The position numbers were made by a program, and so were the translations under genes. The notes beneath the pieces were generated by a model. The model saw only the letters and a list, made by a program, of their open reading frames with translations. It was not told the DNA's origin and did not search any database. DNA of 11,322 nucleotides from Isohypsibius dastychi (Eukaryota > Tardigrada > Eutardigrada > Parachela > Isohypsibiidae): NCBI GenBank assembly GCA_034696485.1, contig JAQIWT010001327.1:1-11322 (forward strand), read 5' to 3'. Of the stretch, positions 1-9,000 are shown one piece after another (the stretch's first letter is position 1; each line of letters begins with the position of its first letter).

Positions 1-30
1 TTTTGGCCTTGTTTTCACATAATTCCAGCT

Positions 31-61
31 CTCACTCACGTTACCAGCTGACGTGAGTGAG
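31..61. repeat. Perfect 11-bp inverted repeat with 9-nt spacer
   Basis: CTCACTCACGT (31-41) is matched exactly by its reverse complement ACGTGAGTGAG (51-61). The 9-nt spacer ends in a CAGCTG E-box (45-50). Each arm carries an ACGTG core, which bHLH-PAS-type or CREB/bZIP-like factors could read, so this may be a paired regulatory site or a small cruciform. Nothing ties it to either gene directly. Confidence 0.75.
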
Positions 62-299
62 CAAAAACAGCCTACGATGCGATGATATAATAAGATCAAT
101 GATTTGTTGTGGTTTTGGGAAGCGTTCGCCTGTGGGCTTCGCGATAACGATATCATCCCGGTTTTTCATGAATCTATTCAAAGACTGGCTTAGTTAATTT
201 TTGAGACTGGGCTGGTCTTCTCAAACTCAGAATTCAGTGAAATACCTGCAGAGACCCAAAGTACTTAGCGGAGTTGGCTACTTTCCTGTTGCATGTGCA

Positions 300-500
300 A
301 ATGTCGAGGCGAGCCGCGCTCGACGCAGGCCCGAGAGAGGCCATGAGAAATTAACTGCCGCCAGCCAATCACCTCCTCTCACGAAATACGCCCCTATGAG
401 TGACTGGAAATCGATTGAATTCACGCTCCGGTGAGGGCAGGGCCTGAGCGCCCTCTCGCTATTGGCGTTACTCCCCGCGTGAATTAGATGCCCCCGGAAT
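300..500. promoter_or_regulatory. CpG-containing promoter-like patch with two CCAAT boxes
   Basis: This stretch is clearly richer in G+C and CpG than the following 2 kb. It contains a CCAAT box on the + strand (365-369) and one on the minus strand (ATTGG, 461-465), about 90 bp apart. No TATA box is obvious. This looks like a CpG-type promoter, possibly of the DPP gene, whose first exon is not fixed, or of a gene leaving the window to the left. Direction and transcription start cannot be decided from sequence. Confidence 0.35.
396..430 (+). other. Possible upstream first exon ending in CCG|GTGAGG
   Basis: ATG at 396 opens MSDWKSIEFTL and reaches a plausible donor (CTCCG|GTGAGG, GT at 431) in phase 2. 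Joined to the acceptor at 3353-3354, the frame would continue through an Arg codon into MHHNVSLHQ and the DPP body. It lies inside the promoter-like patch, so it could equally be a non-coding 5' UTR exon. There is no homology support for the peptide. Confidence 0.18.
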
Positions 501-2078
501 GATTACGTTCGCAATACTTCTAATGTATCAAAAGATTTAATTTTGTCATAGCTTTGCCGCACTCTAAACGGAAAACCCTCTCAGATTTTCAGAGCTCCAA
601 CTTATGTTTTTAAAAAAAATCAGACGTTTTTGATGTTGAAATTTCCATTCTTTGCTTTTTTTTTAAGTTCTAGCCAAAGCTGTTTTATTCTGATAGTTAT
701 TTCTCTCTCGGCGAAATTTTGCCTTTAATGCGTTTTTTGTTTTTTTCTTGCATTCCAAGTTGTGATTCATGATCAGGCAATTTTCTCTGCGTGGTCATTC
801 TCGGTGACTCTTGTCAGTCGTGATCGTGATAGATGTAGCGGAAAATGGGGAAGAAATTCAAGGATAATCCCTGCTGGGTTTCGATCAATCCAACGGGATG
901 ATTAGCCCGGCTGGAATACCAGTTGAAATATTTGGAGTATCTAACTCATTTGTTCCCAAATCTCATGGGGGTAAAATCGTGTTTCTCCGATTTCCGGTGA
1001 GATGAACATTCCGGCGTAGAATTATTTAATGCGCCACTGACAACTTCTTTATTTATCGATTTTATTTTCTGCACTGGGGAAAAAAAACGCGAATGTCTTT
1101 GTGGGTGAAGTGGAGTGAGTCGATTGCTAATAATATAAGCAGGAAATTAAAAGATAAAAGATCTCTCCAAGTTGGCAGTTTCCAGGCTGTGTAATTCGCC
1201 GGGCTAACCGGAAATGACGGAATCCTTACCAAGCTGATACGTTGTGTGCGAAGTTTATTTTATTCCACGAACAGGCCGAAGATAATTTTGATTTCTTTTC
1301 TTATTGTTGAAAATGTGAGTTTTCTCAGTATTTGCTCTCGGTGTTGCTTTTTTCTGATTTGTCAAATGAATTTGTCGTATACTCTGTAGTTTGTTCGGAT
1401 TCTCGGCAAACAGTTGAATACCTGTGAATATCCTCAGGGTTTGCTGACGGTGTTCGGTGTTTCTTCTCTCTTTTTGATACGTCAAAAACATTCGTCGAAT
1501 ATTCTTTATTGTTGGTAACTGAAATAATAAGTGAATGCACATTTAACTATTATACATCAGGAATTAAATTGCTGAACATTAGTCTGTATTTTTTCCACGC
1601 AGAGGAAAGAACTTCCTGGATTTCCTGGACTGCCCGTTTTCGTACGGATCTGTGTACCCTGCAATATTTGAAATATTGATTTGAATGTTCAACTTTGATC
1701 ATACATCAGCAGCAGAATAATTTATCATATGAAACATCGTCCGTATGAAATATCGAATTAGAATTCGAAAGAGAAAACGAGCTCAGCTGCTCCATCCAAA
1801 TCCTTCTGTGTATACTCTGTATATTGGCAGAAGTGGTTGCGAATAAATTTGTCAGAATAATGTGTTTGCTGTTCTGGCAGAAATAGGGAAGCTCAAGGAA
1901 GATGGTGATACGATTTGAATTTCAGTTAAAAACGAAATTGGCATGCGGAACCTTTCTGCATTCCGCGTTCTTTCTTCGGACATCGCATTTGCAGCAAGAA
2001 CTTGTAATGGTCTCCGGTCAATTTTGGGATTCAGATGTGATTCTGACTTTTGACTGTATTTTCTTTAAGATCATAAAT
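501..2078. other. Non-coding 5' flank or first intron
   Basis: No recognisable gene is seen on either strand in about 1.6 kb. Open stretches are short, T- or K/N/T-rich in translation and match no family I know. A second phase-2 mini-ORF, MGVKSCFSDF (965-996), ends at CCG|GTGAGA and could also splice to the acceptor at 3353-3354, but this may be chance. One diverged duplication (1324-1513) lies inside. An imperfect 12-nt direct repeat, TATGAAAcATCG / TATGAAAtATCG, occurs near 1728-1755. Confidence 0.5.
1324..1513. repeat. Diverged tandem duplication, two copies of about 75-80 bp
   Basis: Copy A (about 1324-1398) and copy B (about 1433-1513) share the same order of blocks: CTCAG..TTTGCT..CGGTGTT, then GTCAAA...ATT.GTCG..AT...CT, then TTG..GG. 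The offset is 109 nt in the first block and 120 nt in the second, so copy B has gained about 11 nt. Two minus-strand open frames run through it, but they look like products of the repeat and match no protein family. Confidence 0.5.
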
Positions 2079-2132
2079 ATGGCGACTATGGCGATGAATT
2101 CCAGAGAACAGGTTTTATCCGTATCCCTTCTG
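2079..2132 (+). CDS. Candidate alternative first coding exon of the DPP gene
   Basis: ATG at 2079 sits in a good start context (A at -3, G at +4) and opens an 18-codon frame, MATMAMNSREQVLSVSLL. It ends exactly in phase 0 at a strong donor, CTG|GTAAGT (GT at 2133-2134). The common exon at 3407 begins in phase 0, so the two would join in frame as ...VSLL|ELGGPEP. Vertebrate DPP6 and DPP10 are known to use several first exons encoding different cytoplasmic tails before the same ELG/ELV exon, which makes this reading attractive. The peptide itself is unrecognised and a chance ORF plus donor is possible. Confidence 0.33.
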
Positions 2133-2971
2133 GTAAGTTGGATATAGCTTAAGTCGGCTCCGAAACTTCCCGCACTTTGATTTCAATGTTCAATGGCCTT
2201 TTCTCTTTTTGAAGTTTTTGAATTTTAAAACTTTTCCATCTGAATTTGATTATAATTTTGTTGTTGGTTTTTCTGCTGCTGAACTCCGTTTCAAACACTC
2301 TGACAATTTTTTGGGAGGTTTAACTACAATTGTTTGGATTTTTTTCAAAACGTTGGGATTGATGGCATTATTTGACTTTCCCAGTTGTTTTTTATGTCTT
2401 TTGTCAGGATTGCTTTCACCAAATTATTGTTTCATCTTTAATTTTTCCCAAATTTCTTTCTTCTTTTTGCTGGGAATTTTTTAATTGATCGCTCGATTAT
2501 TTCGAATTTATTTCGCGGTTGAGTTCGCAAGTCTGTTTGATATTCGTTCTAACGAAGCGTATTTCCAAAATCCTGCTTCGCCGTTAAGTTTACATCAAGC
2601 ATTTTGTGATTTATTTTAAAAGTCAAGTTTGAACGCTTTTCCCTCTTATTTTATCAACATTTTTCTCGCCCATAATCGCTGGCTCGTATTGAAATCAGGG
2701 CGATTAAATGGCACGTGCCTATCACACATTTCCATTTGTTCCATTGTGTTCCTCAGTCAAATTCAAACAATCCGGAAATCACAATCACAAACCCCAGATA
2801 TCATGTTTGGTTTCTTGGTGAAAATTTCGATTCGCCTGTCGTATTTCTCTGGAATTTAATTGATGCTTGTGATGCGAATCCATTGAAGTTCATCCTCCTT
2901 CCAGAAAAGGTTTCTTTTGACGTTGTCAGTTTTTATCTGGAAATGCAATAATCAATCAAGCGTTGATAATC
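2133..2971. other. Non-coding, T-rich upstream sequence
   Basis: No gene is seen. Two overlapping open stretches (2209-2484 and 2629-2951) translate into Phe/Leu/Ser-rich peptides typical of T-rich non-coding DNA and match no family. An in-frame TGA at 2918-2920 precedes the ATG at 2972, so the reading frame of the 2972 exon cannot extend further upstream without splicing. Confidence 0.5.
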
Positions 2972-3028
2972 ATGACGAAAACGCGACGAGGAGAATTCGC
3001 GCTTTCCCAGAAAAATAATCCCGATCAA
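2972..3028 (+). CDS. Preferred first coding exon (cytoplasmic tail)
   Basis: ATG at 2972 (A at -3) opens MTKTRRGEFALSQKNNPDQ and ends in phase 0 at a strong donor, CAA|GTGAGT (GT at 3029-3030). It joins the acceptor at 3405-3406 to read ...NPDQ|ELGGPEP. From memory, vertebrate DPP6/DPP10 isoforms join different first exons at this same point before ELV/ELG, some also ending in -Q, so intron position and phase appear conserved. The basic tail fits a type II membrane protein with its N-terminus in the cytosol. There is no direct transcript evidence. Confidence 0.5.
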
Positions 3029-6000
3029 GTGAGTAAAGTTAAATTAACGGAAATATTTAATCAGTTGAAAAATAAATACAGCGAAGAAAAAGTCTTGATT
3101 TATTGATTGACGGGATAATTGTGAGAGATTTGACGGCACGATCACTCGTCCGTCGATACTCACCCGGAAATGCCTCCCATCCTTTTTCCCCCGTGAATAT
3201 AAACTAGTCTAACGCTCCCTCCTCACATGTTCCAAACTGATGGAACACCAAATGTTGTTTTCCATTTGCTCTAACTGATTTTAGCATGTTGGCTTATTTT
3301 TAGTTTTTTTTGTTTGCGAACATTTTTTTCGGGACCTTTTTTTGTTATATTCAGAATGCACCATAATGTGTCATTGCATCAGAAAGTTGCACGTAAGAAT
3401 TTTCAGGAGCTGGGTGGTCCGGAGCCGTCGGGACGTAATTGGAAGGGGATTGGGATAGCGTTGTTGGTGATTGCTGTGATATGTGCTCTTGTGATTTTAG
3501 CAATTATCTTAGTTGCACCCTGTAAGAGTCGTGATAGCGACGGTGTTTTTGCTCACTTTCTTGTCAAGTTTACCTGTACTTATAAAAGCCACCTCGCAGC
3601 TCATGAGGAGCATACAAGGGATGGCTTACCACTAACACTCCATGATGTCACCGATGGATCACTTAACCCATCGTTCAAAGAAGTCCAGTGGCTTTCAGGT
3701 AAGACTACCCCCTTGAAATAAAATACGTGTCAATTTTTTAAATATTTGATCTTTATTTTTTTGTCTCGAGTAATTTTTTTCTGTAATGAAATAGGACCAG
3801 CTGCAATTTTCTGTGAATTTCGAAACTGAAGAGTCCCAGCTGGACTAGGTAGATATCATGTTTGTAGAATGTTGTGTAGAAAAGAGGCACAGTACCATCT
3901 TCGAATGACTCCTCCATATTTACTGGTGTGCTCTTCGTGGAATAGAATTCTATCCTCGCGATAAACTGGCATAATCAAATTTGATTTCGTACCCAAATAA
4001 CATACTCAATCAAATTTAATTGTGCCAGTTTGTGGCGAGGATAAAATATCATACTTTACTTGGATGACATAAATTTGCATGAAATGGAAGTCGATGTAAG
4101 CATTGGTTTTTTTTGTTCAAGAATATACTGTAATTACATATAACCGTAGGTTGAATGTGATGGGGTTTTTTGAAATTTAATTTGTATTTCGCTCGAAATT
4201 GAATCCGTTCATTTACGTTGACAAAAAGTTGGGAAATTAAGTGCGTTAGAAATTGACCAGAATTCGTTCTGGATAAAATGGAATGACACCGAATAGCTGA
4301 AGAGATATTAAAATAACGGAAACGTACTTGTATTTCAATAAAATTATCAATTTTCTGGAGTTAAATTTGCAAAAACGTGAATTGTCGTATTTATCAAAAT
4401 TTTGATGTTTTTTGTTTTCGAAAAACAAAAAAGTTAAAATTTTAGAAAGTTTTTGGTTTTTAAATAATAAAAAGTTTTTGTTTTTTTAATGTCAAATGTA
4501 TTTGTTTTCAAATATTTCTGATGAAGTTTTGTAACAAAAATAATGTTCATTTTTCGTTTTGTTTTTTTTTAGTTTTTTTTGCGGTACGATAATTTTCGTA
4601 TGATTTGTTTTCAGGCCACGAACTTTTGTATCAATCTGACACGAACCAATCCATCATCCTCTACGATCTGGATAAGATCAACAAAACCATCATGGTCGAC
4701 GCTGTAAGTTTGCATTTCAAGGAGAAAATTACCACCCGAGTGCCAATTTAAGCGGAGATATTTTCAAAATGAAATTGTCACTAAAAGCCAAATCGATGAG
4801 TGCTTTTTCGACTTTGACAAACAAGTCGTGATTTGTTTTTTTATTCTGCAGAGAATCATCGACAAAATCGATTCCTACTCTGTCTCGCCATCCCGGAAAT
4901 ATTTGCTTTATTCCCAGAACACGGAAAAGGTAAATTTCATCAAGTTGAAATTAAAGTTTGGCTTTCTATTTTTGGGGATGAAATAATCGATATTTTTGTT
5001 CGCGGGGGTTAGGTCTATCGCCACACGAATAAAGCCAACTTCATGCTCCTCAATTTGCATGAACATTATAGTCTGGCTGACTCATGGGATTTGCAGCTTC
5101 CAGGCGTGGAGATTCCTGTTAAATTACAATATGCCAAATGGGCGCCAACTGAGGACCGACTGGTAACACTTGAATGAAATGAGTGGGGTTTGGAATAATG
5201 TTAATTGACGAGTATTTATTAAATCAGCTTACTGTTGATTATTGGACATTTAAAGACAAATAATTGAAATAATATTTCATTGTGGGATCGTTGTTTAAAA
5301 TCGATTAATTGACATTTGAAATTTTTTTTGTCTGCCAAAATGTAATTTCATTTGTCTTCTATTGTCATAGAGTTATTTGTCTGATTGAAATTTTTTTTGA
5401 TTTTGATTCAGAATGCTAATGACAATTTTGATGTGTTGAGGTAATATACAAAATTGAAACTGAAATCAATAAATTTTCGTCTGAATTTTCCACCCGGTTT
5501 TCAGAACAATTCGTTAAAAATATAATGAGTCTTCGTACTTTTCAGGTGATGGTTTATGAAAATGACATTTACTACAAAAAATCGCCCAATTCAGATGTCG
5601 TCAGAATTACAATAACAGGATCAACCGACGAGAAAGCGGAAGTGGTTTACAACGGATTGCCAGATTGGCTATACGAAGGTAAGGCGATCTCTGACCGCTT
5701 CAGCTCCCTTTATTTCACTGACAGTTCAGAATTTCCTACGATGTTAGTATTCATTTTCGCAATTAGTTTTTTCCGTATCTTCAGGTTCTTAATTTTTGTT
5801 TATTTTCAGAGGAAATCTTATCGACGGACAATGCAGTGTGGTGGTCACCAGATAATAAATATCTTGCATATCTCAGCTTCAACGACACTTTTGTGGACAC
5901 CTTCTCATTTGACACTTATGGTGGTGATTCGATGACAGATCAATATTCCAACGCTACCAAAATTCGATATCCAAAGGCGAGTTATGTTTTGGATCCATTT

Positions 6001-9000
6001 CAAAAAATATTTTGTTGGAATGTTGGTTCAGTGATAAATCCGAAACTCAAGATCTAAATCATTTTTTTCTGCTCAGTGATTTATTTTTTTAAGTGCTTGG
6101 TGATCTTTTCCGTTTTAGGACTCATTGATTTCATTATTTCGCTTCATTTCGATTTTTAATCTTTTCAACATTTTACACTTGAATCCGGTGTATTTCGTAT
6201 GTTTGGACTTTCAGTTAACCGTGTGTGTTTTTTAGGCTGGTCGCGTGAATCCCACTGTTCAGTTATATATCGTAAATCCGGAAGAAGTGGCTCAGTCAAA
6301 ATCGGTCCCGGGAGATCGGGCCTTGGTCCGTCCACCACAGGATTTTCCTTTCAAGTTGGTCAAAAATTAAAAAACTCAAAATATTTGAAAAAACGTTGAA
6401 GTTCAATAAACGAATTATTTCAGAGAGTTCTACATAACGACGGTTAGTTGGTTGGGAACTGAGTCACTTTTTGTTCGTTGGACGAATCGATATCAGAACG
6501 AATCCCTCATCACAAGTTGCTCTCCGAAAACTTTGGAGTGTTCCTCGATCGTCACCTTGAAAGTTGTCAAAGGTTGGCTTGAAGTAAGTCGAAGTCAATT
6601 TCAGTTTAAGATTGAAATAATCTAATATTTATAGTTTAATACCGTACTGTAAAATTAATAAGTTAATAATAAATATTTTTATAATTTATTTTTTAATTTA
6701 TTTTTATAATCTAATATTTTGTTTCGGTTTAAGTTTTAGTTTGGGTTTTTCAGGATGCACCACCATTTCCGATTAATGACGGAAAAGGTTTCCATATGTT
6801 ATCAGCGGATTTCATCCGACGAAATGATCGACATTATCAAACTGTTTGCACATTCAATTCGGAAACGACAAAATCTCCTAAAAATCCTGTCCGATGTTTG
6901 GATAACAATTTTGATGTGACTGAAATTGTCGCCGTTGATCCCAAAGATCCTGATACAGTGTAAGACATTTGATCTGAAGCGAACTCTACATTTTCAACAT
7001 CAGTTTTATTTCACGTCGGAAGATTCACAGATTTAAATCGTGTGAAGATTTATTGTAGCAATAATTGTATACAATTATGTATTATTACGATGACACATAA
7101 TCATATTTACTGAATATTAATCATACCCAAATATTAAATTTAAATTAAAATTAAAACATTTATAAATTACATGACCTTCGTATTAAACTAAATGAAGTTT
7201 TAATTTAATTTCGTGCAGAAAACATCGACGTTATTTTTAACAATTATGATGAAAAGGGCTGCATTTATTTCTTTTCTTAAAATTATGGATTAATTATTAT
7301 TCATCGAATCGTAGTAACTTTTTTGCATTATTTTATAGAATTTTGGATAATTTTGACCAAATATGACCAAATTTAGACTGTAATTTTGGAACTGATATTT
7401 TTTTAATTTATGTTTTTCTTCAGGTATGTTTTGGCCGCTTATCCCCTTCCACGAAATCGTCATTTATTGAAGCTAACAGCAAACTCGCCGCCGCTCTGCC
7501 TTACTTGCAACACAACAAAATGCAATTATTTCGATGACGTCAAATTCAGCTCAAAAGATAGTCTTCAGTATTTGACATTTACATGTCGTGGACCAAATGT
7601 ACCTTATTCTGAAGTGTGGAAACTCACCGATTTGCCCATGCAAGCTGATGTGGATGCCGCCACTGATGTGCTCAAATCCAATGAAAATATCCAGGAAAAT
7701 ATTGATCATAAAGCTATTCCGCACCGGAAGTATTATCAAGTACCCCTCACATCGCTTCCAAATGGACCAAGTAAGATATTAAGGGTTTTCTCAAATTATA
7801 AATGATGTTTGCGTACACCAAGTTCAGCACTGTTTTTTTTGAAATTGATTATTTTGGAAATCATCACAATATTTTAAAATGGTTGTAGTTGACCGTAGAA
7901 TATACGAATATAATTGTAAAATTGAAGCTAAATATTCCAGTTATTGAAATTTCTCAAATAATCACGAAATTTATAATATTACCTCTTTATTTCTTATTTA
8001 ATCATTGCGCAATTACTATTACTATTACTATTACTATGTCTTAGTTGTAATTAGTATTTAGTCAATTACTCAATTATGTTTTGGACATCATCCGAATATT
8101 TCAAAGTAATTTAATTTACCACAGAATATTTAAATATAGTCATAAATCTTTATCCAATTGATCTAATCATAAATTATTCTCATTTAATTTGAGAATTATT
8201 TATTTATATATTTATTTTTTAGTTTAATAATTTTTTAGTATCATTACTGTACATAGTGGTCATTGCTGTTTAATCAATTATTTGATTCTATTACGGAAAT
8301 TATCCGAATATTTCAAAATGAATGTAGTTTACCACAGAATATTTAAAATATAATCATAAATTTGAATTTAATTAAGATCATCAGTTATTCTCATGTTATG
8401 TTGAGAATTGTTTAATTGTATGATAATTTTTATTTTAATCGTTTTTCAGTTATTATCATCATAATTTCCATCACTAGGAATCTATTTTTTGTTTACGTTT
8501 TCATTTGCTTGAAATGATTTATATTGAAATGGTTTTTGTTCAAAGGTGCCCAGGTTGAGCTGCTGATCCCGCCAAAACTGGCCGAATTCGCCAAACATCG
8601 TTATCCGTTGTTGATTAAAGTTTACGGCGGTCCGGGAACCCAGGAGGTTCATTCTCGTTATCGGATGGATTTTGAGGAAATGCTGGCCAGCGCATATGAT
8701 GTGGTTGTCGCTCGAATCGACGGACGTGGGAGTTCAATGCAGGGATTTAGTATGAAATATCACGTCTATCGCGATTTGGGAAATTTCGAGGTTGTCGACC
8801 AACTGGAAATCGCTAAATATATTCTGGAGAACCATCCTTATATCGACCCGGACCGCGTTGGAATTTGGGGCTGGGTGAGAAGGTTTTTGGGCTTTGAACT
8901 GAGAACTTCGGAAAAAAAACGATGAGAAATTTTGTTTTTGAGTTTTTGTTTGGTGGCGCAGTATTTTTCAGATTGAATGGTTTTATGATGCAATTCTGAT

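Noticed and set aside
201-434. 77-codon open frame on + strand in the CpG-rich patch
   Set aside because: It opens at TTG, its only internal ATG is near the end (396), and the peptide resembles no family. I keep only the 396-430 part as a weak exon candidate.
1255-1542. Overlapping minus-strand open frames of 95 and 71 codons
   Set aside because: K/T/N/E-rich translation of a diverged DNA repeat; no start context or family similarity.
2209-2484. Hydrophobic, Phe/Leu-rich open frame that looks like a membrane protein
   Set aside because: The composition follows from T-rich DNA; no motif and no splice or poly(A) context.
2629-2951. Two overlapping open frames just upstream of the first DPP exon
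   Set aside because: No similarity; not compatible in frame with the 2972 exon, which has its own upstream stop at 2918.
5412-5445. Possible 29-nt micro-exon between ATTCAG and GTAATA in intron 6
   Set aside because: 29 nt would break the frame between two phase-0 exons, and the flanking exons already join without a gap relative to the family.
6199-6399. Open frame overlapping the exon 6236-6354 in another frame
   Set aside because: It would need a GT donor at 5981; the other frame gives AGRVNPTVQLYIVN, which matches the DPP family.
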